Of a stretch of DNA of 64,000 nt, positions 21,088 through 30,098 are shown in pieces. The notes below the pieces were generated by a model. The model was not told where the DNA came from. It saw only the letters and a list, made by a program, of their open reading frames with translations, and did not search any database. The translations under genes and the position numbers were made by a program. The DNA comes from Lachnospiraceae bacterium. Lineage in GTDB: Bacteria; Bacillota; Clostridia; Lachnospirales; Lachnospiraceae. Positions within the stretch are counted from its first letter, which is position 1. Each line of letters opens with the position of its first letter. The stretch lies in the NCBI GenBank assembly GCA_022800815.1, contig JAAWRC010000012.1, forward strand, positions 25,444-89,443. Reading direction: 5' to 3'.

Positions 21088-21300
21088 GGCACACCCCTGC
21101 AATATAGCTTAGAAAAATAAGTTAAAAAACTTGACTAACTTTGCAAATGATGCTATCATAAGGACAATAGCTTTGAAAACAAAGCTAGATTTAAGTGAAT
21201 GAATAAGATTTCCTTGATAGCTTCGTTATGGTTTGATTATATTTGAAATCTTAGCTATTGTCAATGGTTTAGCAAAAAGAAAATGACAGGGGGAATTTAT

Positions 21301-21703
21301 GATGGAGAAAAAGAGATTGAGGGAAATGACTTGGGAGGATTACGGGATATCCAGACATCGGTATGAAGAGCTCCGGGCGTTTTGTCTTCAATATGAGGAG
21401 AAGAGGCGAGAGATTGCAAAAAGCGAGACGGGTTTTCATTATCGTAAGGCAGTCAGTCGGACAGGGACGGAGGATCCGGCGAAGCGGGCGGCGCTTCGGA
21501 GGCGGAGGCCATTGCTTACATTGACAAAAAGCTGGCACCCGTCCAGCCCGGGGCCTGAGGTCTGGCGGCGGCCGGCCGGATGCGGGAGTCACCGTGTCCG
21601 GCCGGATTGCGGTGAAAGCTGGGAAACTGAAAAAGGCCTCCTTTCGGAAATGTCCCGGAAGGGGAGAAAGGATGAGAGATGTTTGCAAAGACGGTATCGG
21701 TAA
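21301..21703 (+). pseudogene. Decayed small phage-associated protein (frame degrades after about 45 codons)
   Basis: MEKKRLREMTWEDYGISRHRYEELRAFCLQYEEKRREIAKSETG, then compositionally random frame; precedes phage tail gene fragments. Confidence 0.45.
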
Positions 21704-22068
21704 CGTACGGAGGAAAGGAATATTTTCTGGCCTACAATGCCTGGGCCATGTTTCAGATTCAGGATTTATCTCCGGACAAGGGGGTGATGGAGGTTCTGGC
21801 GGCCCAGGGAGGCGAGGGCTTTTCCCTGTTTTGCAAGGCGGCGGAGCTCATGTAGGAGGCAGCGGAGGGCATCTGCAGATACGAGGGCGGAGAAGCGGGG
21901 GAGCCGTTGAAAAGCGAGCGGATTGCGAACGTGGCAAGGCCCGTGGACGTTCTGGAGCTCAGACGGGCCATGCTGGAGGCGGTCGCCCACGGATACGGGC
22001 GGGAAATGAGAGAGGAAGAGGAATTTTGGGAACAGGGTCGGGTGAGGGAAAGAAGGGTGATGAAATAG
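21679..22068 (+). pseudogene. Phage tail assembly chaperone-like gene interrupted by an in-frame TAG
   Basis: MFAKTVSVTYGGKEYFLAYNAWAMFQIQDLSPDKGVMEVLAAQGGEGFSLFCKAAELM*EAAEGICRYEG...EEEFWEQGRVRERRVMK*; TAG at 21853-21855, frame otherwise continuous for 130 codons. Confidence 0.7.
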
Positions 22069-23141
22069 CAGAAGAAGTGAGAGTGAGCATTGTCCTGGAG
22101 GGGGAAGAAGAATACAACCGAAAGATAGAAAGCATCAACAGGGCATGCCGCCTGTGGGAGAGCAATCTGGAAAAGGTGAAAAGCGCCCAGAACCGGCAGA
22201 AAGAGTCGGCGGAGACCCTGGGAGAAAGACTTGGCGCTCTCGGGCAGGTGCAGGGGAAGCTGAATGAGAAGCTGGCGGTCACGAATCAGGTGTATGAGAG
22301 TGCGAAAGGCCGACAGGAGGCATATGGGGAAGCGGTTGCCAGACTCAGGGAGAAGCAGGAGGAGGCGGAGGAGAGCCGGAGGGCCCTGGGGAACTCGAAG
22401 ATTCAGGCGGGGACGGAAGAAATCGCAGACGCTCTGATGAAGTGTGCGGAGGTCTCTGCGGAATCTGAAACCTCCATGGCGAAGATCGAGGCGGTGGTCG
22501 GGACGACGGCGGCTCCGATGGAACAGATAAAAGATCAGATCCTCCAGGTATCCACGGAGCTTGGCATGGGCGCTTCCCAGGTGGCGGAATCGGCTTACGG
22601 CGCAATCTCGGCGGGGATCGATACGGCGAAATCGGTGGAATTCGTAGAACAGGCATCGAAGCTGGCCGCAGGCGGCTTTATGGACAATGCTGCGGCCATG
22701 GACATCCTTTCCACGGCGGTGGACGCCTACAATCTGGAGATCAACAACACGAGCCGGGTTTTCATATTCGACAGCCGGGACGGAACATATTCGGAAGACC
22801 ATGAAATTTTCCAGGGAAAGATTACCGGGATTGAGACGGACTTTCAGAATGGGCAGAGGATCGAATGTGCGGGGGCATTTTCGTATTTGGAACACAGCAT
22901 ACAGAGACCGTCGGAGCATCAGAATAAACCGGTTTCTCAGTTTGTCGCATTTCTTCTGGGGGAACATATAAAAGAAAAAAGTGCCAATGAATACTTGACA
23001 CATACCACTTGGTCACTTGCGTTTATTTCGATAACGGAATATAATAAAATAAGGAGTGGGTGCGTGATAAACGGGAATGGAAAGAGGATGAGCGCACAGA
23101 CCACGAGCCTGCGAATAACATGGAAGCCTGCAATGAGATAG
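22066..23141 (+). pseudogene. Fusion remnant: N-terminal phage tape-measure protein joined to a fragment of another tail/virion protein
   Basis: Coiled coil plus AEVSAESETSMAKIEAVVGTTAAPMEQIKDQILQVSTELGMGASQVAESAYGAISAGIDTAKSVEFVEQASKLAAGG (TP901-type TMP signature), breaking near 22745 into SRVFIFDSRDGTYSEDHEIFQGKITGIETDFQNGQRIECAGAFSYLEHSIQRP. Confidence 0.7.
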
Positions 23142-23376
23142 ACGCCGTGCTCGGGGTGTTGAAGAATTTGTTCCTCTGCAACAGGCAGAAAACGGACTAT
23201 TATCTGCTCATGATGCCGGGGGACAAGACGAGGACGTACTGGAGGGGGAGTATCTGGGATGCCATCCATGTGTATGCACATCCAGCCTGAAGATGAGAAC
23301 GAGGGATGTCATTGAGAAATTTCTTCCTGCGACGGGCCACGGATATGAGACAGTGCGTCTGACAGGAGAGGATTGA
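23121..23376 (+). pseudogene. Prolyl-tRNA editing (ProX/YbaK-domain) protein, internally deleted and frameshifted
   Basis: ACNEIDAVLGVLKNLFLCNRQKTDYYLLMMPGDK, then in another frame DVLEGEYLGCHPCVCTSSLKMRTRDVIEKFLPATGHGYETVRLTGED*, matching the middle and C-terminus of ProX-like proteins. Confidence 0.6.
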
Positions 23377-23380
23377 TCGT

Positions 23381-23869
23381 ATGTCAAAAAACAACGAAAA
23401 AACAAACGTCATGCGTGTTTTGGATGGGAAGAAGATCCGGTATGCGGCGCATGCCTATGAGCCCGATGCCGCCATGAGCGGCGAAGAGATAGCGCTGCTG
23501 CTGAAAGAGAATGCCGATCAGGTTTTCAAGACGCTCGTCACGCAGGGAAAGTCCGGCCGGTATTATGTGTTCGTGGTTCCCGTGAAAGCAGAACTGGATT
23601 TGAAAAAGGCGGCAAAGGCGGCAGGAGAGAAAGCCATCCGCATGATCAAACAGAAGGAGCTCTTGCCGCTCACCGGGTATGTGCATGGCGGCTGTTCCCC
23701 GATCGGGATGAAGAAGCAGTTCCCGATTTTCCTTCACGAGACGGCAAGGCGGTACGACAGGGTGTTCGTGAGTGCGGGAAAGGTGGGATTTCAGATCGAA
23801 TTATCGCCGCAGGATCTGGCATCCGTCACGGGCTGTGGTTTTGCCGACATAACAGAGACGGGCTTATGA
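23381..23869 (+). CDS. ybaK: Cys-tRNA(Pro)/Cys-tRNA(Cys) deacylase, YbaK/EbsC family
   Basis: KIRYAAHAYEPD...VFKTLVTQGKSGRYYVFVVPVKAELDLKKAAKAAGEKAIRMIKQKELLPLTGYVHGGCSPIGMKKQFP. Confidence 0.88.
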   Translation: MSKNNEKTNVMRVLDGKKIRYAAHAYEPDAAMSGEEIALLLKENADQVFKTLVTQGKSGRYYVFVVPVKAELDLKKAAKAAGEKAIRMIKQKELLPLTGYVHGGCSPIGMKKQFPIFLHETARRYDRVFVSAGKVGFQIELSPQDLASVTGCGFADITETGL

Positions 23870-23948
23870 TCAAGGCCGTCAGGGGAGACATTACAAAGTT
23901 GCAGTTTACAAGGAAGAGATCGAAAAGCCGTATGAGGCGCAGTGGGAA

Positions 23949-24470
23949 ATGGATATGAGACTGTTTATAGCGATAAATTTCGACGGGGAGGCCTTAGACG
24001 ACCTGGTCAGACTGCAGACGGAACTCAGGGACTGCGGGGCAGAGGGGAATTTTACAAGGCCGGAGAACCTGCATCTTACACTTGCCTTTATCGGAGAGTA
24101 TGGCAATCCGGATGACGTCCTTGACGTGATGGAAACCGTGCCGTTTAGGCCGATCCCTTTGAAAGTTGAAGGTCTGTGGTATTTCCGGGATATGTATTTT
24201 GCAAGGATGGGGCATGTTCCGGAATTGGAAAGTTATGTGAGAAGACTGCGGAGGGCTTTGTCGGAGAATGGCATCCCCTTTGACAGGAAGAGGTTTTCGC
24301 CGCATATCACCCTGATACGGAAGGTGTCTTTCAAAGACGGGGTCCCAGGGGAAGTTCCGGAGCATGTCAACGCGAGGGAAACCGTGGCGAAGGCGGTATC
24401 ACTTATGCATTCGGAACGAGGGAAGAGAGGGATGATCTACACAGAAATCGGGAGTATTGATGGCGGCTGA
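23949..24470 (+). CDS. thpR: RNA 2',3'-cyclic phosphodiesterase (2'-5' RNA ligase family)
   Basis: MRLFIAINFDGEALDDL...RPENLHLTLAFIG...FSPHITLIRKV; two HxT motifs. Confidence 0.88.
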   Translation: MDMRLFIAINFDGEALDDLVRLQTELRDCGAEGNFTRPENLHLTLAFIGEYGNPDDVLDVMETVPFRPIPLKVEGLWYFRDMYFARMGHVPELESYVRRLRRALSENGIPFDRKRFSPHITLIRKVSFKDGVPGEVPEHVNARETVAKAVSLMHSERGKRGMIYTEIGSIDGG

Positions 24471-24551
24471 AAATATTGGGGCATTCCCAAAAACGGCATC
24501 CGGATCACAGGCTCACACACGGCCGCCCAGGCGGACCTGGTGTGGAACACG

Positions 24552-24578
24552 GAAAGCGGCCCGAAATGGGCCGCTTTC
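24552..24578 (+). terminator. Hairpin terminator
   Basis: GAAAGCGGCCC-gaaa-TGGGCCGCTTTC. Confidence 0.6.
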
Positions 24579-24602
24579 ATAATTCAATCATCGCCTTGTC
24601 AA

Positions 24603-24656
24603 AGACCCTGTATTTACGGAACCGTTTATCAGTTCCCGTAAATACAGGGTCTTTTG
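24603..24656. terminator. Very long perfect-stem hairpin downstream of tRNA-Val
   Basis: AAAGACCCTGTATTTACGGAA-ccgtttatcag-TTCCCGTAAATACAGGGTCTTTTG; about 20-bp stem. Confidence 0.65.
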
Positions 24657-24661
24657 TTTTC

Positions 24662-24734
24662 TGGAGACAACAGGGCTCGAACCTGCGACCTTCTACACGT
24701 CAAGCAGACGCTCTCCCAGCTGAGCTATGTCTCC
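24662..24734 (-). tRNA. tRNA-Val(GAC)
   Basis: Reverse complement GGAGACATAGCTCAGCTGGGAGAGCGTCTGCTTGACGTGTAGAAGGTCGCAGGTTCGAGCCCTGTTGTCTCCA folds as a cloverleaf; 7-bp acceptor, GGTTCGAGCC T-arm, anticodon loop TTGACGT. Confidence 0.95.
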
Positions 24735-24866
24735 GCTACAAAAAACAGTATAACGGAAAGCGGGGAAAAATGCAAGCGAAACTTTCGGGATTTTAAAAGA
24801 AAACTTCCCGCATGTTTGGGATGCGGGAAGTCTTGACAGTTTATGAAGTTTTATACAACGGATTTT

Positions 24867-27449
24867 TTAGCAGGTGGCTCCGCCTTTCATGTGTTTCTGG
24901 GCGGCGATATTCTCGGCCTTTCGCTCTAAAAGATCGTTGGCGAGGAGCTGTTCCTGCACGTTTTCAAAGCCGAGGCGCTCCACCGTGTCGGCGAACCGCT
25001 CGCCGGTGATCCCCTGTTCGCGGAAGAGGAGGATAGCCTTCTCCACCACGGCCAGGACCTCGTCCTTGTCGGTGAAGATCCTGTCCAGGAAGCGGCCCTG
25101 GGCCGTCTTTTTACCCCAGCGTCCGCCGATGTAGATCCGGTAGCCGTCGGTGTAGTCCTCGAAGGCGCCGAAAGGACAGAAGCCATGGCAGCGTCCGCAG
25201 TGGTTGCAGGCGTTCTCGTCGATGGTGATCTTTCCGTCCACCAGTTTCGCCACGTGGATGGGACAGTTCTTCTCCACCTGGCAGTTCTTGCAGCTTCTGC
25301 ATTTCTCCAGGTTGACGAGGGGCACCCGCTGGCCGATTATGCCTAAGTCGTTGAGGTCGGGCTTCACGCAGTTGTTGGGACAGCCGCCCACGGCGATCTT
25401 GAACTTGTGGGGCAGCTTCACGTCCGCATAGCCGTGGAAGAACCGCTCGTGGATCTCCTCCGACAGGGCGAAGGTGTCGATCAGGCCGTATTGGCAGGTG
25501 GTTCCCTTGCAGGAGACCACGGGCCGCACCTTGGAACCGGTCCCGCCGGTCTCTAAGCCCCGCTCCATCAGGTATTCCCGGAGGGGCTCGATGTTGTCGA
25601 AGGGAACGCCCTGGATCTCCATGGTCAGGCGGGAGGTCATGGTCACCTCGCCGTTTCCGAACAGTTCGGCTGCGTCGGCGATGGTCCTCGCCTCCTCGCC
25701 GGTGATCTTTCCGTTGCGGGTGATCACCCGGCCGTTGAACTTATCCGGCGTCCGCTTGTCCTTCAAGAAGCCGAGGGCCTTGACTCTGGTCTCCTCCGCC
25801 TTGGGGACGGCGGTTCCGGCAGTCTTTACCTTCACGTCGTTGAAGGAAAGGCCGCCCTCCAGCACCGCCGTGTTCGTATAGCCGAAATGACGCAGGCGGT
25901 TCTGCAGGAAATAGCCCCGTTTGCCCTTGGCGCAGACTAAGAGCAGCTTTTCATCCCTGCCGATGCCCTCCAGGGGTCCGTCCACCTCGGCCAGCTTGAC
26001 GTACTGTGCCCCGGTGACGGAAGGGACGAGGGCGGTATCCAGCACCCGGTAATCCTTCGCCTCCCCGGCGGCGTACTGGGCGGGAGTCATGCTCACGAGG
26101 TCGCCGTTTAATTTGTTGAGCAGCACGTAAACCGCCTGGACAAAGGGATGGATGGCCGTGGAGAAGGGCGGCGCATAGGCGAAATCCGCATTCTCGAAGT
26201 CCTCCAGCCTGGCGCCCATGGTGAGACCCATGACGGCGATGTCCACCATCTTGTCCACGGCGCCGGGGCCGAAGACCTGCAGGCCGAGAAGCTTATGGCT
26301 CTCTCTGTCGGCGACCAGCTTGGTGGCGAAGAAGGAGGCGTCCGGATAGTAGTGGGCCTTGTCGTCGGTCACCATGAGGGCCGTCTCGACCTCGTATCCG
26401 GCGGCCCTGGCCTGGGCTTCCGTCAGTCCCGTGCGGCCGCAGTTAAGGCCGGGCAGCCTGATGACGCCCGTGCCGAGGACGCCGGGGTGGGAATGGTCCT
26501 TTCCGGCGAGGACCTGTGCCAGGGTGCGGCCCTCCAGATTGGCGGAGGAGCCCATGGGGGACCACTGGGGAGCCCCGGTGATCCGGTTCACGACCTGCAC
26601 GCAGTCTCCGGCGGCGTAGACATCCGGCAGGCTGGTCTTCATGGTCCCATCCACGACGATGGTGCCCCGGTTCATCTCGATGCCGCTTCCCTCGAGAAAC
26701 TCCGTATTGGGGCGGATGCCGGCGGCCATAACCACCACGCCGCAGGAGAAGAGCCCGGCGCTTGTCCTAATGCCCGTGACATGGTCCTCCCCGATGATCT
26801 CCTCGCCCTTCACGCTGGTGATCACCCGGATCCCCTGCTTTAGCAGATGCTTTTTCCCGTAGGAGGCCATCTCCTCGTCCAGGATGTTGGGGAGGATCTG
26901 GGGTGCGAAGTCCACCACCGTGACGGCGACGCCCTTCTGCTTCAGGTTCTCCGCAATCTCCAGGCCGATAAAGCCGGCTCCCACCACGACCGCCTTTTTG
27001 ACGGCCTTTTCTTCTATATAGGAGCGCAGGGCGATGGCGTCGTCCGGGGTGCGCATGGTGAACACGCCGGGCAGCCCGATTCCCGGGAGGGGAGGCACGG
27101 ACGGGGAAGCCCCGGTGGCGATGACCAGCTTGTCATAGGAATAGACCTCCGAAGCCCCGGTCTTGAGGTCTTTCACGTCCACCGTTTTTTCTCCGGCATG
27201 GATGCCGACGGCTTCCTTCTCCGTCAGGACCGTGACGCCCGTGAGGCCAGAATATTTGGCGGGAGTATTGACGATCAGCTCGTCCCGCTCCTCGATGAGC
27301 CCGCCCACGTAGTAGGGGAGTCCGCATCCGGCGTAGGAGATGTCGGAGCCTTTGGTGATGACGGTGACCTTGGCGTCCCTGCATTCCCGTTTCAGCTTGG
27401 CAGCCGTTTTTGTTCCGGCGGCGACGCCGCCGATGATCAGTACGTTCAT
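24867..27449 (-). CDS. Three-domain protein: FAD/NAD(P)H CoA-disulfide reductase-like + rhodanese + siroheme sulfite/nitrite reductase-like domain with ferredoxin motifs
   Basis: NVLIIGGVAAGTKTAAKLKR...DISYAGCGLPYYVGG; rhodanese DEKLLLVCAKGKRGYFLQNRLRHFGYTNTAVLEGG; then CKGTTCQYG...AVGGCPNNC...CRSCKNCQVEKNCP...CNHCGRCHGFCPFGAF. Confidence 0.85.
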   Translation of the reverse strand: MNVLIIGGVAAGTKTAAKLKRECRDAKVTVITKGSDISYAGCGLPYYVGGLIEERDELIVNTPAKYSGLTGVTVLTEKEAVGIHAGEKTVDVKDLKTGASEVYSYDKLVIATGASPSVPPLPGIGLPGVFTMRTPDDAIALRSYIEEKAVKKAVVVGAGFIGLEIAENLKQKGVAVTVVDFAPQILPNILDEEMASYGKKHLLKQGIRVITSVKGEEIIGEDHVTGIRTSAGLFSCGVVVMAAGIRPNTEFLEGSGIEMNRGTIVVDGTMKTSLPDVYAAGDCVQVVNRITGAPQWSPMGSSANLEGRTLAQVLAGKDHSHPGVLGTGVIRLPGLNCGRTGLTEAQARAAGYEVETALMVTDDKAHYYPDASFFATKLVADRESHKLLGLQVFGPGAVDKMVDIAVMGLTMGARLEDFENADFAYAPPFSTAIHPFVQAVYVLLNKLNGDLVSMTPAQYAAGEAKDYRVLDTALVPSVTGAQYVKLAEVDGPLEGIGRDEKLLLVCAKGKRGYFLQNRLRHFGYTNTAVLEGGLSFNDVKVKTAGTAVPKAEETRVKALGFLKDKRTPDKFNGRVITRNGKITGEEARTIADAAELFGNGEVTMTSRLTMEIQGVPFDNIEPLREYLMERGLETGGTGSKVRPVVSCKGTTCQYGLIDTFALSEEIHERFFHGYADVKLPHKFKIAVGGCPNNCVKPDLNDLGIIGQRVPLVNLEKCRSCKNCQVEKNCPIHVAKLVDGKITIDENACNHCGRCHGFCPFGAFEDYTDGYRIYIGGRWGKKTAQGRFLDRIFTDKDEVLAVVEKAILLFREQGITGERFADTVERLGFENVQEQLLANDLLERKAENIAAQKHMKGGATC

Positions 27450-27488
27450 ACAAACCCTCCTTGTACAAATTGTTCTGGAGATATTATA

Positions 27489-27504
27489 GCATACGGGGGT
27501 ATGC
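27489..27504 (-). promoter_or_regulatory. Putative CsoR/CstR-type operator overlapping a promoter
   Basis: Perfect dyad GCATAC-GGGG-GTATGC abutting TATAAT (minus strand) upstream of the sulfur oxidoreductase. Confidence 0.5.
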
Positions 27505-27512
27505 TGGAAAAA

Positions 27513-28637
27513 CTATTTTTCAAAATAATCGGCGACGGCCTTCAGGTGCTCGATAATGGGGAGGTGCTGGGGACAGACCCCCTCGCACTGGCCGCATTCC
27601 ACACAGTCGCTGGCCTTGCCAAACACCGTGGCCAAGCGGGAATAATATTCCCCCTGGGGGGTCCAGCTCTTTGTCCTTAGCTCCTGTTTGTCCGTATTAT
27701 ATAAGGAAAAATATTTGGGGATGGCGATGTTCTGGGGGCAGCCGTCGGTGCAGTAGGAGCAGCCGGTGCAGGGAACGGCGATGTTTTTATTGATGATCGT
27801 CACCGCTTTTTTGATGATCTCCTTCTCCGCCTCGTCCACGGGGAGCAGATCGCTCATGTATCCGGTGTTGTCAAGAAGCTGTTCCATGTCGCTCATGCCG
27901 CTTAGGACCATCATCACGTTATCCAGGCTGGCGGCGAAACGGATGGCCCAGGAGGAGACGGACATGTCCGGATGACGCTCCTTGAAGAGCGCCTCGGCCT
28001 CGTCCGGGATCTGCGCCAGGGTGCCGCCTTTGACCGGCTCCATGACAATGACCGGTTTGCCGTGCTTTTTGGCGACCTCGTAGCATTTCCGGGACTGGAC
28101 TCCCTCGCTGTCCCAGTCCAGGTAATTGATCTGGAGCTGGACGAATTCCATTTCCGGATGGTCGGTGAGGACCTCGTCCAAGAGTTCCGGGCTGTCGTGG
28201 AAGGAAAAGCCGATCTTTCTCACGAGCCCCCGGGCCTTCTTTTCCTTCAGCCAGGTAAAGCAGTCCAGTCGGTTAAAGATCTCGTAATGGTCTGCGCCGA
28301 TGTCGTGGAGCAGATAGTAGTCGAAATAATCCACCCGGGTCTTTCTAAGCTGCTCGTTAAAAATACGGTCCCGGTCTTCCTTCGTGTTCAGGAAGGGGGC
28401 GGGGAGCTTGTCGGCCAGGGTGAAGCTGTCCCGGGGATGACGGCTCACCAGGGCCTCCCCGGCGGCGTTCTCGCTCTGGAAGCCGCAGTACATCCATGCG
28501 GTGTCAAAATAGGTGAAGCCCTTCTCCAGGAAGGCGTCGACCATTTTTTTCGTCTGTTCCATGTCGATCTTCGCAGGGTCGTTGGGGTCGAGAGAGGGGA
28601 GCCTCATCAGCCCGAAGCCAAGTTTCTTTGTACTCAT
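27513..28637 (-). CDS. Aldo/keto reductase with 4Fe-4S motifs
   Basis: [17 protein letters not shown]...[19 protein letters not shown]...[17 protein letters not shown]. Confidence 0.85.
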   Translation of the reverse strand: MSTKKLGFGLMRLPSLDPNDPAKIDMEQTKKMVDAFLEKGFTYFDTAWMYCGFQSENAAGEALVSRHPRDSFTLADKLPAPFLNTKEDRDRIFNEQLRKTRVDYFDYYLLHDIGADHYEIFNRLDCFTWLKEKKARGLVRKIGFSFHDSPELLDEVLTDHPEMEFVQLQINYLDWDSEGVQSRKCYEVAKKHGKPVIVMEPVKGGTLAQIPDEAEALFKERHPDMSVSSWAIRFAASLDNVMMVLSGMSDMEQLLDNTGYMSDLLPVDEAEKEIIKKAVTIINKNIAVPCTGCSYCTDGCPQNIAIPKYFSLYNTDKQELRTKSWTPQGEYYSRLATVFGKASDCVECGQCEGVCPQHLPIIEHLKAVADYFEK

Positions 28638-28693
28638 AGTGATCCTCCTGTATGATTAATATTTGTTTTTTCTGTTCTGCGCAGTTTCGGACG

Positions 28694-29824
28694 CTAGATT
28701 TGTTCGATAAAACGATGAATGTAGTAAAGTCCGGCGCCGATGGCCGTGGCAAATTTTCCATCCTCCCGCTTGGTGATGAAGTTCTCCTCTGCGGGAAAGG
28801 CGGAAAAGGAATTTATCATATGAAAGAGAAGCTCCAGATCTTCGTCGATAAAAAAAGTAGCCAGGTAACCGCTGATGATCATGTTGCAGTCAATGAAAGA
28901 AATAATGTTGCTGAGACCCTGGGCGAGCTGGTTCAGATAGGTAAACCAGACGGTCTGTCTGGCCGGGGAACCGGCCCGGAGTTCGGAAAAAAACTGCTCT
29001 GCGCTGCAGCCCGCAATCCGCTCCAGACTTTCTGCGGAGCAACAGGTATCCAGGCAGCCGCGCTGTCCGCAGTAACATAGTGGGCCATTGGGCATAACGC
29101 ACATGTGCTCGATGGTGCCGCCGTGCATATGGAGGCCCGTGTGAATTTGTCCGTTCAGAATCAGGGAACTTCCCAAATTTTGGTTTAACAGGACAACGAG
29201 AGTGTCTTCCATATCTGTTTTATTCCAGAGTTCTGCGAAACCGGCGGCCTTTGCGTCGTGTTCCAGACGGCAGGGATAAGAGATATAAGATGCCAGAGAA
29301 GAAAGCCGGAATCCCAGGTTGTCCATGAGTTTTCCATAAGTGACAGAAGTCCCGTCACGGGAGACAAGCCCCTGGGTGGCAATGCCGACACCCAGAATGG
29401 ATTCCGGAGATACGGGAAGCTCTTGGGCAAACTGACAGACGGCTTCGCCCAGCTTTTGGCAGTATGCGTCGGAATTTTCATAAGGAAGCTCTAAGGTTTG
29501 CGGATTGATTGGATTTCCATACAGGTCAAGGCCGGTGATGTGGACCTTTTTGAAAAACATGCTGACGCCGATGGCGACTCTGGCCGTCTCATTGATACGG
29601 ATGACATAGGCCTTCCGGCCGCCGGTGGATTGGTAAAATCCGTCCCTCCGGATAAAACCCGCCGATTCCAGCGATTTCAGGTTTTGGGTGACCGTGGTCA
29701 GGCTCATGTGGAGGCTGGCGGCGATCTCTTGCTTGGCGACGGCCCTCTGTTCATAAATATAGTGGTAGATGGTTTTGCGGTTCATCTTTTTGACGTGTGA
29801 AGCAGTTAAACCCGTTTCAGCCAT
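28694..29824 (-). CDS. ROK family transcriptional regulator
   Basis: N-terminal wHTH (RKTIYHYIYEQRAVAKQEIAASLHMSLTTVTQNLKSLESAGFI), ROK motifs HMHGGTIEHMCVMPNGPLCYCGQRGCLDTCCS. Confidence 0.9.
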   Translation of the reverse strand: MAETGLTASHVKKMNRKTIYHYIYEQRAVAKQEIAASLHMSLTTVTQNLKSLESAGFIRRDGFYQSTGGRKAYVIRINETARVAIGVSMFFKKVHITGLDLYGNPINPQTLELPYENSDAYCQKLGEAVCQFAQELPVSPESILGVGIATQGLVSRDGTSVTYGKLMDNLGFRLSSLASYISYPCRLEHDAKAAGFAELWNKTDMEDTLVVLLNQNLGSSLILNGQIHTGLHMHGGTIEHMCVMPNGPLCYCGQRGCLDTCCSAESLERIAGCSAEQFFSELRAGSPARQTVWFTYLNQLAQGLSNIISFIDCNMIISGYLATFFIDEDLELLFHMINSFSAFPAEENFITKREDGKFATAIGAGLYYIHRFIEQI

Positions 29825-30019
29825 TTTATTCCCCCTTATTGTCGAAAAGTACAAAGTCTATGGGAATGCATAATTGTTTTAAGCATACCAAATTTATAGA
29901 ATGAAAGCAATAAGAAAAAATGAATTGTAGTTTTTGCACAAAAAATCGGCGGAATATTTAGTGAATTTTTGCATTGAAATTGTAATGGGCGATATTATAT
30001 AATACTTTCAACCAATGGA

Positions 30020-30060
30020 TATGCGAAAGACATAACCAAAATATATATGCAAAACACATA
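30020..30060 (+). promoter_or_regulatory. Two copies of dyad TATGCRAAANNCATA downstream of predicted promoter
   Basis: TATGCGAAAGACATA (30020-30034) and TATGCAAAACACATA (30046-30060), 26 bp apart; promoter TTGAAA-N18-TATAAT at 29974-30003. Confidence 0.45.
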
Positions 30061-30098
30061 TACAAAATTATTGACTATAACTTTTGCGGGAGAATGAT

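Noticed and set aside
24476-24796. 106-aa plus-strand ORF over the tRNA
   Set aside because: Spans two hairpins and a minus-strand tRNA; not a plausible gene.
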